The position numbers were made by a program, and so were the translations under genes. The notes beneath the pieces were generated by a model that did no database searches, was not told where the DNA came from, and saw nothing but the letters and a program-made list of their open reading frames with translations. Shown piece by piece: positions 16,258-24,768 of a DNA stretch of 42,929 nucleotides. Source of the DNA: Bacteroidales bacterium UBA3382 (lineage in GTDB: Bacteria; Bacteroidota; Bacteroidia; Bacteroidales; UBA932); the NCBI GenBank assembly GCA_002358965.1, contig DEPW01000115.1:1-42929 (forward strand). Reading direction: 5' to 3'. Position 1 is the first letter of the stretch; every line of letters starts with the position of its first letter.

Positions 16258-16785
16258 ATGTTAAAGAACAGGATTTTAAGATATATTGTACGCTTTTCCG
16301 CGGCTCTGGCGGCGTTGCCGTGTCTGTCTTCATGCGGAATATATTCGTTTTCTGGTACCTCGATTCAGCCGGACGTCCATTCGATAACCGTGAATTTCAT
16401 AGAAAACAGGGCGCTGCTCGTGAATCCGGAACTGAGCAACCTTCTGACCGAAGAGCTTATCGACAAGTACCGCAAGCTCACTTCGCTGGAACTCCTTGAT
16501 GAAGGAGGCGATCTTGAAGTCGGAGGCGAAATAGTCGGTTACGATGTGCGTCCTACGACTGTGACCGCCGATGAGGTCGCTGCACAGAACAGACTGACCA
16601 TTACCGTGAAGATGTATTATGTCAACAACAAGCATCCTGAGGAAAATTTCGAGCAGAAGTCCTTTACCGCTTATGAAGACTATGATTCGACACAGTCTTT
16701 GGATGCAGTCCAGAGCACTCTTTGCCAGAACATAGTCGAATTGATAGTCGAAGACATTTTCAATGCGACCGTAGCCAACTGGTAG
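16258..16785 (+). CDS. lptE: LPS assembly lipoprotein LptE
   Basis: 175 residues. Lipoprotein signal with lipobox CLSSC (Cys26) followed by GIYSFSGTSIQPDVHSITVN, the typical start of Bacteroidota LptE proteins. The C-terminal part (DAVQSTLCQNIVELIVEDIF) fits the long helix of the family. LptE plugs the LptD barrel that inserts lipopolysaccharide into the outer leaflet of the outer membrane. It is placed between a sigma-54 activator and secG, an envelope-export context. No lptD is in the window. Confidence 0.88.
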   Translation: MLKNRILRYIVRFSAALAALPCLSSCGIYSFSGTSIQPDVHSITVNFIENRALLVNPELSNLLTEELIDKYRKLTSLELLDEGGDLEVGGEIVGYDVRPTTVTADEVAAQNRLTITVKMYYVNNKHPEENFEQKSFTAYEDYDSTQSLDAVQSTLCQNIVELIVEDIFNATVANW

Positions 16786-16805
16786 CGGATAAAATCATCT
16801 CTGAT

Positions 16806-17432
16806 ATGGAATCGTTGTCCCGAATGTCTTTGCCGCAGCTAAGGGAGCTCCTGTCGAGAGCGCCTTGGTTCGCCGCCGCCCATGTCGAACTGATAAGGAG
16901 GGTCTCCCCGATAGATTCCGGGGCCGGTTCCGATATGGAGAAAGCCGCCCTTAATGTGTGGTCCCGGACGCAGTTGTATGACATAGTCAGGGAAAACAGG
17001 GGCAAAGAGGACTTTACCGACGCGGACATTACGGAAGCAATCCGTGCGGAACTCGCAAGGGCCGACGAGCCTGCGGAGGAAAAGACAGTTTCCGAAAACA
17101 CGGCTGGCGGAAAGGAAACCGACGGCAGGCGCGTCGTGGTAGTAGGAGGGGATTATTTCACAAGGGAAGACCTCGATTCGCTTCGTCCGGAAGACAGGAT
17201 ATTTTCCCTGCTGGGAAGGTCGGGCCCTGATGCGGAAACGGACACTGCTGCCGAGCAGGGCATAGCGGACAGACCTTTCGATGACGAGCGGTTCTACACC
17301 GAGACTTTGGCCGCAATTTATGCCGAACAGGGCTATTTTGATAAGGCAAAGGAAGTTTATGGCAAACTAATTTTGTTATATCCGGAAAAAAGTGCTTACT
17401 TTGCATCCCTTATTGAAAAAATGAAACAATAA
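16806..17432 (+). CDS. Conserved hypothetical protein with C-terminal TPR-like helix pair
   Basis: 208 residues from the ATG at 16806, 20 bases after lptE; an earlier in-frame start would overlap lptE. No signal peptide or membrane helix, so it is cytoplasmic. The N-terminal segment MSLPQLRELLSRAPWFAAAH is predicted helical, the middle is acidic and low in order, and the C-terminus (FYTETLAAIYAEQGYFDKAK, then EVYGKLILLYPEKSAYF) resembles one TPR repeat. Similar small proteins occur between lptE and secG in Bacteroidales. The function is unknown; an adaptor role in export is a guess from position. Confidence 0.75.
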   Translation: MESLSRMSLPQLRELLSRAPWFAAAHVELIRRVSPIDSGAGSDMEKAALNVWSRTQLYDIVRENRGKEDFTDADITEAIRAELARADEPAEEKTVSENTAGGKETDGRRVVVVGGDYFTREDLDSLRPEDRIFSLLGRSGPDAETDTAAEQGIADRPFDDERFYTETLAAIYAEQGYFDKAKEVYGKLILLYPEKSAYFASLIEKMKQ

Positions 17433-17445
17433 AAATCAAAATATT

Positions 17446-17817
17446 ATGTACATAGCTTTATCGATTATAATTGTTATCGCCTGCGTTCTTCTTACGCTCG
17501 TGGTGCTTGCACAGAACAGTAAAGGCGGCGGACTTGCAGCCAATTTCGGGGCCGGCAACCAGACTTTCGGTGTCCGTCAGACAGCCGATTTGTTGGAAAA
17601 GCTTACCTGGATACTTGCTGGTGTCATCCTGCTTCTGTCGGTCGTATGCTCTTTCTTCACTACTGAAAGGAGCACCACTACCGTCGATATCACCAAGCAG
17701 ATAGAGTCTGCTACTACGGACACCCCTGTCTTTCCGTCGAATACCTTCGACGCAGGCACGGCAGCTCCGGCAACCAGCGCACCCGCAACGGACGCGGCTG
17801 ATACTACGGCAAATTAA
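17446..17817 (+). CDS. secG: Preprotein translocase subunit SecG
   Basis: 123 residues. Two membrane helices (residues 3-23 and about 52-72) flank the cytoplasmic loop with QNSKGGGLAANFGAGNQTFG, the family hallmark. A Thr/Ala/Pro-rich C-terminal tail follows, as in many Bacteroidota SecG proteins. It aids SecYE in protein export across the inner membrane. Last gene of the operon that starts with the sigma-54 activator; a hairpin terminator follows 28 bases after the stop. Confidence 0.95.
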   Translation: MYIALSIIIVIACVLLTLVVLAQNSKGGGLAANFGAGNQTFGVRQTADLLEKLTWILAGVILLLSVVCSFFTTERSTTTVDITKQIESATTDTPVFPSNTFDAGTAAPATSAPATDAADTTAN

Positions 17818-17845
17818 GTGACCGCGGTTTAGTCAGTATAGAAGG

Positions 17846-17876
17846 CGGCTGAAAAACGATTTTCAGCCGTTTTTTT
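17846..17876 (+). terminator. Rho-independent terminator after secG
   Basis: CGGCTGAAAA (17846-17855) and TTTTCAGCCG (17860-17869) form a perfect 10-bp stem with a 4-base loop, followed by seven T (17870-17876). It ends the sigma-54 activator-lptE-secG transcript. Confidence 0.92.
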
Positions 17877-17920
17877 AAAAATTTTAGTACTTTGCGATAC
17901 AAGGTATTTGAAAAAATGTA

Positions 17921-17928
17921 TATATTTG
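17921..17928 (+). promoter_or_regulatory. -7 element TATATTTG for the PspC-PadR-PspC operon
   Basis: TATATTTG followed by CA, ending 20 bases before the ATG at 17949, the same spacing as at lepA. Confidence 0.7.
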
Positions 17929-17948
17929 CATCACCAAATATTTTTAAT

Positions 17949-18530
17949 ATGAAAAAGACATTGAACATCGGTATCGGTAAGCGTAATTTCGTAATGGACG
18001 AGGATGCTTATCACAGGCTGAACGGGTATCTTGGCGCGTTCAGGAAAGAGTTGGGAGGGGCTTACGGTTCGGACGAGGTCATGGACGACCTTGAGATGCG
18101 GATTGCGGACATATTTTCGGAGCGTCTGTCCAGTACGGGCAATGTAGTCGACATCAATCTGGTAAACGAGGTCATTTCACAGCTCGGCATGCCCAACGGG
18201 CCTTATAGCGGACAGAACGACGGTTTCGAGGAAAGCGGACGCTGGGAATACCGTCAGGGAAAGCCGAAAAGGAGGCTGTACAGGAATCCTGACGACAAGA
18301 TACTTTTCGGAGTCTGCGGAGGTCTGGGAGCGTACCTTGATATAGATTCGGCAATCATCAGGCTGATATTCGTAGTTCTTCTGGTGCTTGGTTCGGCAGG
18401 GTTCTGGATTTATCTGGTGCTGCTTATCATAGCGCCTGTGGCAAGGACTCCTGCGGAGAAATGCGAAATGATGGGTATCGAACCTACGGCGGAGAATATG
18501 AACCGCTTCAGAAACGGCGGATGTAATTGA
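17949..18530 (+). CDS. PspC-domain membrane protein (short paralogue)
   Basis: 193 residues from the ATG at 17949; an earlier in-frame start would precede the promoter. The N-terminal 85 residues form a soluble domain (KRNFVMDEDAYHRLNGYLGA; DLEMRIADIFSERLSS; VNEVISQLGMP). This is followed by the PspC domain (RRLYRNPDDKILFGVCGGLG) with its membrane helices (IRLIFVVLLVLGSAGFWIYL). PspC proteins sit in the inner membrane and take part in membrane-stress responses. The same architecture is found in the larger protein two genes downstream, so this is one of a duplicated pair. Its exact job is unknown. Confidence 0.88.
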   Translation: MKKTLNIGIGKRNFVMDEDAYHRLNGYLGAFRKELGGAYGSDEVMDDLEMRIADIFSERLSSTGNVVDINLVNEVISQLGMPNGPYSGQNDGFEESGRWEYRQGKPKRRLYRNPDDKILFGVCGGLGAYLDIDSAIIRLIFVVLLVLGSAGFWIYLVLLIIAPVARTPAEKCEMMGIEPTAENMNRFRNGGCN

Positions 18531-18546
18531 TTAAAAAGGATTGTGT

Positions 18547-18882
18547 ATGGCAGCAAATAGCGAAAATAGCAAAGTGCAGATGAGGCGGGGCGTCCTTGAG
18601 TATTGCATATTGCTGATACTTAGCAAGGGAGACGAATATGCCTCTTCAATCATAAGTGAGTTGAAAAATGCAGACATGATAGTGGTCGAAGGTACTCTTT
18701 ATCCTTTGCTCATCAGGCAGAAAAACCTTGGACTGCTTTCCTATCGCTGGGAAGAATCCCCCCAAGGCCCTCCGAGGAAATATTACAGTATTACCGACAA
18801 GGGCCGCGAGTATCTTGCCGAACTCGATTCGGCGTGGAACGGGATAGTTTCCTCGATCGATTCGATCAAAAGAAGGGATTAA
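18547..18882 (+). CDS. PadR family transcriptional regulator
   Basis: 111 residues from the ATG at 18547; a TTG two codons earlier is in frame. Winged helix-turn-helix of the PadR type: MRRGVLEYCILLILSKGDEY, ASSIISELKN, then VVEGTLYPLLIRQKNLGLLS and the wing with GPPRKYYSITDKGREYL. It is a short PadR without a long C-terminal dimer arm. It lies between two PspC-domain genes with gaps of 16 and 18 bases and very likely represses this operon. PadR next to PspC is a recurrent Bacteroidota pairing. Confidence 0.93.
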   Translation: MAANSENSKVQMRRGVLEYCILLILSKGDEYASSIISELKNADMIVVEGTLYPLLIRQKNLGLLSYRWEESPQGPPRKYYSITDKGREYLAELDSAWNGIVSSIDSIKRRD

Positions 18883-18900
18883 CAGTAATTTCGGAATGTC

Positions 18901-19905
18901 ATGAAACAGGTTGAAAAAATAAGTATTGCAAGCGTCCCGTTTTCAATTGAGAAAGATGCTTATGACAAGTTGTACGCTTATCTTGCGGATATTAACGCAC
19001 ATTACAGGGAAGCGGCCGGAGGAAGCGAAATCATCGAAGGCATTGAGGAAAGGATGGCCGAACTGTTCAGGGAGAAGACTTCCGATGAAGGCGTGGTAGG
19101 TATGGCGTTGGTCGAGGAAGTGATCAAAAGGCTCGGAAGGCCTTCCGATATGGATACCGAAATGCCTCAGGAAGGCAAGCGCCCTTCCGTGTCGAAGAGG
19201 CTTTACAGGGACATTGACAACAAACTCTTGTTCGGAGTATGCAGCGGGCTTGCCGCATATTTGAATATCGACAAAGTATATTTGCGGCTGATATTTCTGG
19301 CACTGCTGTTCCTGGGGTTTTTTACCGATGGCGTGTTCTTCGGCGTGGCCTTCTTTGTCTACCTTGCTTTGGCGATATCGATGCCGGCGGCTGTCACTGT
19401 GGAGGACAGATGCCGGATGTACGGAGACAGTGTCGATATAGCCGGGATAGAAGACAGGATTAAGGGAAGAGCCGATTCCGGACGCCGTCCTGTCCGTTCG
19501 AAGCAGAGGACTTCCGCAGTGGCTTCGGTCTTAGTGAAACTGTTCGGGGCGCTTGTGCTGCTGATTGGTATTTCCGGCCTTGTCGCTGGCTCGTTGACGG
19601 CTTTATGGACGAATATGATCAATGATTATGTGCTGCATTGGGCTGATCCGGAGTTTATGGGACTGTACGAAGTCTATGTCCTGCCTATGGTCGGCAATAT
19701 ATGGTTCATGATTCTTTTGTACCTGGTGGTGCTGATTCCGTTCATCTTGATGATATACTGCGGACTGAAACTCATTTTCGGCTTTAAGTCGCCGAAATGG
19801 CATCCCGGCCTTGTGATGGTTTTCGCATGGTTGGCGCTGGTGATAACGATGCTGGTCGTCGTTTCCTGCAATCTATATGAGTTTTGGTATTTTTATAATC
19901 TTTGA
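18901..19905 (+). CDS. PspC-domain membrane protein (long paralogue)
   Basis: 334 residues. The N-terminal soluble domain (VPFSIEKDAYDKLYAYLADI; GIEERMAELFREKTSD; VEEVIKRLGRP) matches the short paralogue in layout. A PspC domain follows (RLYRDIDNKLLFGVCSGLAA) with hydrophobic helices to about residue 165. Beyond that are further membrane segments (about 204-230, 255-290 and 300-325) absent from the short protein. A role in membrane-stress adaptation under PadR control is inferred. The convergent ispE gene ends four bases after its stop. Confidence 0.88.
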   Translation: MKQVEKISIASVPFSIEKDAYDKLYAYLADINAHYREAAGGSEIIEGIEERMAELFREKTSDEGVVGMALVEEVIKRLGRPSDMDTEMPQEGKRPSVSKRLYRDIDNKLLFGVCSGLAAYLNIDKVYLRLIFLALLFLGFFTDGVFFGVAFFVYLALAISMPAAVTVEDRCRMYGDSVDIAGIEDRIKGRADSGRRPVRSKQRTSAVASVLVKLFGALVLLIGISGLVAGSLTALWTNMINDYVLHWADPEFMGLYEVYVLPMVGNIWFMILLYLVVLIPFILMIYCGLKLIFGFKSPKWHPGLVMVFAWLALVITMLVVVSCNLYEFWYFYNL

Positions 19906-19909
19906 TATG

Positions 19910-20707
19910 TCAGAAGATTCCGTAAATTGCGGAACCCGATCCTGACATTGACGCGTATGCCGCCCCTGCCTCGTAGAGCGATTCCTTGATTGCTTTCAGG
20001 GCAGGGTGCTTTTTGAATATGCTTTCCTCAAATCCATTGACTATGCGTCCCTTCCATTGGGTGACATCCAGACCGCTGACCAGGCCGTACAGGCTTGTTT
20101 GCGGCATCGAAGGCTTGACCCCGGAATATGCTTCGGCCGTGGATACGGTTATGCCCGGTGTGACGACTCCGATCCTGCGGCCGGGTATGGGGTTCTTAAT
20201 GGGTGTGAGGATTTCGCCCCGTCCCGTGGCCAGCATCGGCCGGTTGTAAATGAAGAAAGGAACATCGCTCCCGATACGCGCCCCGTGCGTGGCAAGTTGT
20301 CCGGGAGACAGTCCCAATGAGAATATTTCGTTAAGCATCTTTAATGTAAATGCGGCATCGGCCGAACCTCCTCCGAGTCCGGCCCCTGTCGGGATGCCTT
20401 TTGCGAGTACGATATCCGCACCAGTGAGGGGATAATGCGCTGCGAGTTCGTTGTAAGCCTTGATACACAGGTCCTTGTCTTTAGGCCACGAGTTTTCCGG
20501 CATGTCCCCTTCGGCTTTGTGTATCTTCAATGTCGCCAGTCCGTCCGTACGGGGCGTGATTTCAAGCCTGTCCTTCAGCTCTCCATCAAGGTAGCCGTAT
20601 TCTTCGGTCAGAGGTATGAAAACGGTCTCGATATCGTGAAATCCGTCTTCACGGCGTTTCAGGATATTGAGACCAATGTTTATTTTCGGATTGGGAAAAC
20701 CTATCAT
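19910..20707 (-). CDS. ispE: 4-diphosphocytidyl-2-C-methyl-D-erythritol kinase
   Basis: 265 residues of the GHMP kinase family. FPNPKINIGLNILKRREDGF at the N-terminus and the ATP loop GIPTGAGLGGGSADAAFTLK are diagnostic of IspE, and the C-terminus has the glycine-rich YASMSGSGSAIYGIF. It phosphorylates the 2-hydroxyl of CDP-ME in the MEP pathway to isoprenoids. I chose the ATG at 20707, which overlaps the ribonucleotide reductase stop as ATGA, so translation is coupled. Longer starts would run into that gene and add unlike sequence. Confidence 0.95.
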   Translation of the reverse strand: MIGFPNPKINIGLNILKRREDGFHDIETVFIPLTEEYGYLDGELKDRLEITPRTDGLATLKIHKAEGDMPENSWPKDKDLCIKAYNELAAHYPLTGADIVLAKGIPTGAGLGGGSADAAFTLKMLNEIFSLGLSPGQLATHGARIGSDVPFFIYNRPMLATGRGEILTPIKNPIPGRRIGVVTPGITVSTAEAYSGVKPSMPQTSLYGLVSGLDVTQWKGRIVNGFEESIFKKHPALKAIKESLYEAGAAYASMSGSGSAIYGIF

Positions 20708-23235
20708 CCGCATTTCGAATATCCGCAGTCCATGCAGACGAGGCAGCCTTCCTGGTATACGAGGTTCTGTGAGCCGCATTGCCCGCATTTCTTGCCGGTT
20801 TCGTCTTTGGTGCCGTTAGGGATGTATCTCTTGAGGGCACGCTCGACGCCGTTTTTCCAGGTGTTGATAGAGTCCGAGTCGAGTTCCAGGCCCTGTACGA
20901 GGTTGAGGATATCGACTATAGGCATTCCGTTACGGATGACGCCGGAAATCAGTTTGGCGTAATTCCAAAACTCCTTGTTGAACATGTGCGAGATTCCGCC
21001 CACGACATTTTCGTATCCGTATTTGTCCATATAATGGAAGTCGTAACGGGATTTGCCTCCGTTAGGGTTTTTCTTCTTGACGATCCAGCCGTGGTCTATG
21101 GCGGTCGGGATGTGCCGGCTGTCGTCATCGACAAGACCTGTGAAGATTTCGTACGGACGGCCTTCCATCAGACCCACGAGGGCGATCCAGTTCTCCTTTC
21201 CGTTACGGAACCTTATGACATCGGCTTCGAGGGATACAGGCCTCTTCTGCGGATGGCGGTAAGTGTCTTTTTCCTTCTCCTTGTTGGAAACGAGTACGCC
21301 CGAACGAGAGCCTTCGCGGTAGACGGTGATGCCTTTGCAGCCTGATTCCCATGCGGTGCGGTATACTTTTGCAACCATTTCCTCCGTGATGTCGGAAGGA
21401 AGGTTGACGGTGACGCTGATGGAATGGTCCACCCATTTCTGGATTTCGCCCTGCATCCTCACTTTGGCTACCCAGTCGATATCTGCGCTCGTGGCTTTGT
21501 TGTAAGGGGATTCACGGACCAGTTCGGCGAGTTCGTCGGGAGTCATGTTCTTGACCTGTTCGATGTTGTAACCGGCTATTTCGCACCATGTCAGGAATTT
21601 GTGATGGAAGACATAGTACTCTTCGAAGCAGTCTCCCTGTTCGTCTTTGTACGAAATCCTGACATTCTTGTCGTTCGGGTTGACTTTCTTTCGGCGGGTG
21701 TAGAAAGGCAGGAAGACAGGCTCGATTCCGGATGTCGTCTGGCTCATCAGGCTCGTGGTGCCGGTAGGGGCTATCGTGAGCATGGAGATGTTGCGTCTTC
21801 CGTATTTCACCATGTCATCGTATAGTTTGCCGTCGGCTTCCCTGATGCGGCGTATCATAGGATTGTCTGCTTCCCTGCGGTAATCGAAAATAGGGAATGC
21901 GCCTCTTTCTTTCGCCATCTCGACGGAGCAGCGGTATGCTTCGACCGCAAGCGTTTTCTGTACTTTCACGGCGAAGTCTATGGCCTCGTCGCTGCCGTAT
22001 CTGATTCCGAGAGCGGCGAGCATGTCGCCTTCGGCAGTGATTCCGAGTCCCGTACGCCTTCCGCCCGAAGATTTCCTGCGGATCTTCTCCCAGAGTTCGA
22101 GTTCGGTCCTCTTTATGTCCATTTCCTCCGGATCGTCGGCTATCTTCTTGATGATAAGGTCGATCTTTTCCATCTCGAGATCCACCAGGTCGTCCATCAG
22201 CCTCATGGCCTTGCGCACATGGGCTTTGAACAGGTCGAAATCGAAATATGCCTTGTCGGTGAATGGGTCGATCACATACGAATACAGGTTGATGGCTATC
22301 AGGCGGCAACTGTCGTACGGGCAGAGCGGAATCTCGCCGCAGGGGTTGGTACTGACAGTCCTGTATCCTAAATCGGCGTAGCAGTCCGCTACGGATTCGC
22401 GCAATACGGTATCCCAGAAGAGTACTCCCGGTTCTGCCGATTTCCATGCGTTATGGATGATCTTCTCCCAAAGCGCGGAGGCGTCGATGTCGCGGCCGTA
22501 TTTTTCAGGGACATTGCCGTCTATGGGGAACCGCTGATGGTATTCTTTATGGTCGAGTGCGGCTCTCATGAACTCGTCATCGACTTTGATGGAAACATTC
22601 GCGCCGGTGATTTTTCCAGGCTGCATCTTTGCGTCGATGAATCTTTCCGCATCGGGATGTTTGATGGAAAGGGTGAGCATGAGGGCCCCGCGTCTGCCGT
22701 CCTGCGCAACTTCGCGTGTGGAATTGGAGTATCTTTCCATGAAAGGCACTATTCCGGTGGATGTCAGTGCGCTGTTCATTACCGGCGAGCCGGTAGGCCT
22801 TATGTGCGAAAGGTCATGTCCCACTCCTCCGCGGCGCTTCATGAGCTGTACCTGCTCCTCGTCAATCTTCATGATGCCTCCGTATGAATCGGCAGGATGC
22901 TCGGAGCCTATCACGAAGCAGTTGGACAACGATGCTACCTGATGGTCGTTTCCGATTCCGGCCATCGGTCCCCCTTGGGGGATGATGTATTTGAAGCGGT
23001 CGAGGAGTTCGAAGATCTCCTCTTCGGAAAGAGGATTGGGATAATTGTTTTCTATCCTTGCGAACTCTCTTGCAAGGCGGCGGTGCATTTCTTCCGGATT
23101 CCTCTCGTAAATATGTCCGAACGAGTCTTTCTGGGCATATTTGTTAATCCATACCGAGGCGGCAAGTTCATCGCCCTTGAAGTATTCCCGGCTACTTTCG
23201 AGGGCTTCGTCATAAGCGACAGTCTTTTCCATCAT
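20704..23235 (-). CDS. nrdJ: Adenosylcobalamin-dependent (class II) ribonucleotide reductase
   Basis: 843 residues. The N-terminal Cys-containing VASLSNCFVIGSEHPADSYG, the LMKRRGGVGHDLSHIRP block, the active-site NPCGEIPLCPYDSCRL and TIAPTGTTSLMSQTTSGIEP are those of the long vitamin B12-dependent NrdJ type. The C-terminus ends in a four-cysteine zinc ribbon (CGQCGSQNLVYQEGCLVCMD). It reduces ribonucleotides to deoxyribonucleotides using a 5'-deoxyadenosyl radical, so it needs cobalamin. A -7 element precedes the start. I see no cobalamin riboswitch in the 62-base gap upstream. It is followed by ispE in a coupled pair. Confidence 0.96.
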   Translation of the reverse strand: MMEKTVAYDEALESSREYFKGDELAASVWINKYAQKDSFGHIYERNPEEMHRRLAREFARIENNYPNPLSEEEIFELLDRFKYIIPQGGPMAGIGNDHQVASLSNCFVIGSEHPADSYGGIMKIDEEQVQLMKRRGGVGHDLSHIRPTGSPVMNSALTSTGIVPFMERYSNSTREVAQDGRRGALMLTLSIKHPDAERFIDAKMQPGKITGANVSIKVDDEFMRAALDHKEYHQRFPIDGNVPEKYGRDIDASALWEKIIHNAWKSAEPGVLFWDTVLRESVADCYADLGYRTVSTNPCGEIPLCPYDSCRLIAINLYSYVIDPFTDKAYFDFDLFKAHVRKAMRLMDDLVDLEMEKIDLIIKKIADDPEEMDIKRTELELWEKIRRKSSGGRRTGLGITAEGDMLAALGIRYGSDEAIDFAVKVQKTLAVEAYRCSVEMAKERGAFPIFDYRREADNPMIRRIREADGKLYDDMVKYGRRNISMLTIAPTGTTSLMSQTTSGIEPVFLPFYTRRKKVNPNDKNVRISYKDEQGDCFEEYYVFHHKFLTWCEIAGYNIEQVKNMTPDELAELVRESPYNKATSADIDWVAKVRMQGEIQKWVDHSISVTVNLPSDITEEMVAKVYRTAWESGCKGITVYREGSRSGVLVSNKEKEKDTYRHPQKRPVSLEADVIRFRNGKENWIALVGLMEGRPYEIFTGLVDDDSRHIPTAIDHGWIVKKKNPNGGKSRYDFHYMDKYGYENVVGGISHMFNKEFWNYAKLISGVIRNGMPIVDILNLVQGLELDSDSINTWKNGVERALKRYIPNGTKDETGKKCGQCGSQNLVYQEGCLVCMDCGYSKCG

Positions 23236-23258
23236 GAGTTGTTTTTCGTATAGGAATA

Positions 23259-23266
23259 CAAAGATA
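23259..23266 (-). promoter_or_regulatory. -7 element TATCTTTG for nrdJ
   Basis: Minus-strand TATCTTTG, exact TAnnTTTG match, 23 bases before the first ATG of the reductase. Confidence 0.65.
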
Positions 23267-23297
23267 TATTATATCGCAACACGAACGAAGTGAAAAC

Positions 23298-23990
23298 TCA
23301 AATAGTTGCGAAAAAGTTATCAACATGTTGTTCAATACTCTCTTTTTCAATGTTTTCGGGTATCATGTCCATGATGGGGGAGATGAAAGCCCTGAGGAGC
23401 ATTTCGCGTGCCTGGCTTTCCGCGATTCCTCTTGAACGCATATAGAAGATTTCGTTCTCATCGAGTTTGCCGGCAGTCGCCCCGTGGGAGCATTTTACAT
23501 CGTCGGCGTATATTTCCAACTGAGGGAGGGTCTCGGTTTTTGCGTTATCGCTTAGAAGTACGCTGTGGCTCTCCTGGTACGCTTGGGTCTTCTGCGCGCC
23601 TGGCGACACTATGATTTTTCCGTGGAAGGAGCATTTCGCGTTTCCCGCCGCGATAGTCCTGAACGACTGGACGCTTGAACAGCCGGGGGCAATATGCCTT
23701 ATGTCGAGGCGTATGTCCGACATGTCGTCTCCGTTGCAGAGTATGGCTCCGGATATCCGGCATTCCGCGCCTTCTCCGGTAAGCCTGATGTCGCAGGCAA
23801 GGGTGAACCTGTCGTCGGCAGGTGATGCGGGAACGGAAAATATGATGATTTCAAGGTTCCCTCCTGCCTGGACTTCGATGTTTTCGGGCAGATGGCATCC
23901 GTATCCTGTCTCTGCGCCGTGGATGACCGGGAGTATGGCGTGTTCCCCGCTCCTTACCGTCAGTGCTGCTTTCGTGATATCGTCGTTCAT
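23298..23990 (-). CDS. sufD: SufD-like Fe-S assembly scaffold protein, N-terminally reduced
   Basis: 230 residues, about half the usual 420-450 of SufD. Only the beta-helix core and C-terminal SufBD helices are present: SFHGKIIVSPGAQKTQAYQE, TETLPQLEIYADDVKCSHGA, then DENEIFYMRSRGIAESQARE. The N-terminal helical domain is missing. The ATG at 23990 lies four bases past the intact sufC stop; a longer start would only overlap sufC in another frame. The conserved His of the CSHGAT motif is kept, so it may still pair with SufB in the SufBC2D complex. The gene that follows is nrdJ, so the cysteine desulfurase sufS is not in this cluster. Confidence 0.88.
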   Translation of the reverse strand: MNDDITKAALTVRSGEHAILPVIHGAETGYGCHLPENIEVQAGGNLEIIIFSVPASPADDRFTLACDIRLTGEGAECRISGAILCNGDDMSDIRLDIRHIAPGCSSVQSFRTIAAGNAKCSFHGKIIVSPGAQKTQAYQESHSVLLSDNAKTETLPQLEIYADDVKCSHGATAGKLDENEIFYMRSRGIAESQAREMLLRAFISPIMDMIPENIEKESIEQHVDNFFATI

Positions 23991-23994
23991 GGCC

Positions 23995-24747
23995 TTATCT
24001 GTTGATGATCCAGTCGTAACCCCGTTCTTCGATTTCCTTGGCGAGCTCTTTCCCTGCTTCATAGACTATGCGCCCTGCGGCAAGTACATGGACTTTGTCG
24101 GGTACTATCATGTCGAGAAGCCGCTCGTAGTGGGTTATGACGATTGCCGATGTGTCCGGGCGTTTGAGACTGTTGACTCCGGCGGCAACGATTTTCATGG
24201 CATCGACATCCAGTCCGCTGTCCGTTTCGTCGAGTATGGCAAGTGACGGTTCGAGCATGGCCATCTGGAAGACTTCGTTGCGTTTCTTCTCGCCTCCGGA
24301 GAACCCCGCATTGACATCCCTTTTGGCGAAGTCGCTTTTCATCTGGACGAGCTGCATCTTTTCTTTCATGAGTTTGAGGAACTCGCTGCCGGTAAGCGGT
24401 TCAAGCCCTTTGGCCTGTCGGTGTGCGTTCACGGCGGCTTTCATGAAATTGGCATTGGATACGCCAGGGATTTCGACCGGGTACTGGAAGCTCAGGAAGA
24501 TGCCTTCCCTGCTTCTTTCTTCCGGCGACATTTCCAGCAGGTTCTTCCCTTTGAAAATGATTTCGCCTTCGGTGACCTCGTATCTGTCCCGTCCTGTCAA
24601 TACTGCCGACAGTGTGCTTTTGCCTGCTCCGTTAGGCCCCATTATTGCGTGTATCTCGCCTTCGTTTATGGTCAGGTCTATGCCTTTGAGTATCTCTTTG
24701 CCTTCGATGCTTGCGTGAAGGCCCCGTATTTCAAGTAATATTCCCAT
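23995..24747 (-). CDS. sufC: Fe-S cluster assembly ATPase SufC
   Basis: 250 residues, full length. Walker A GPNGAGKSTLSAVL, ABC signature FSGGEKKRNEVFQMAML with the SufC-specific KKRNE, Walker B LAILDETDSGLDVDA and the H-loop VITHYERLL. It powers the SufBCD scaffold on which Fe-S clusters form. Lies 21 bases after sufB and four bases before sufD, a tight operon. Confidence 0.96.
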   Translation of the reverse strand: MGILLEIRGLHASIEGKEILKGIDLTINEGEIHAIMGPNGAGKSTLSAVLTGRDRYEVTEGEIIFKGKNLLEMSPEERSREGIFLSFQYPVEIPGVSNANFMKAAVNAHRQAKGLEPLTGSEFLKLMKEKMQLVQMKSDFAKRDVNAGFSGGEKKRNEVFQMAMLEPSLAILDETDSGLDVDAMKIVAAGVNSLKRPDTSAIVITHYERLLDMIVPDKVHVLAAGRIVYEAGKELAKEIEERGYDWIINR

Positions 24748-24768
24748 GTGTTAAAATGTTTTATTGGT

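Noticed and set aside
23236..23297. Possible cobalamin riboswitch before the B12-dependent reductase gene
   Set aside because: The gap to sufD is only 62 bases and shows a plain promoter, without a B12 box or room for the fold.
23275..23310. CGCAAC...GTTGCG hairpin between sufD and nrdJ
   Set aside because: Six base pairs with a 24-base loop overlapping the sufD stop; too weak to call a terminator.
23991..24062. Longer start for sufD
   Set aside because: It would overlap the end of sufC by about 70 bases, and the extra residues do not resemble SufD.
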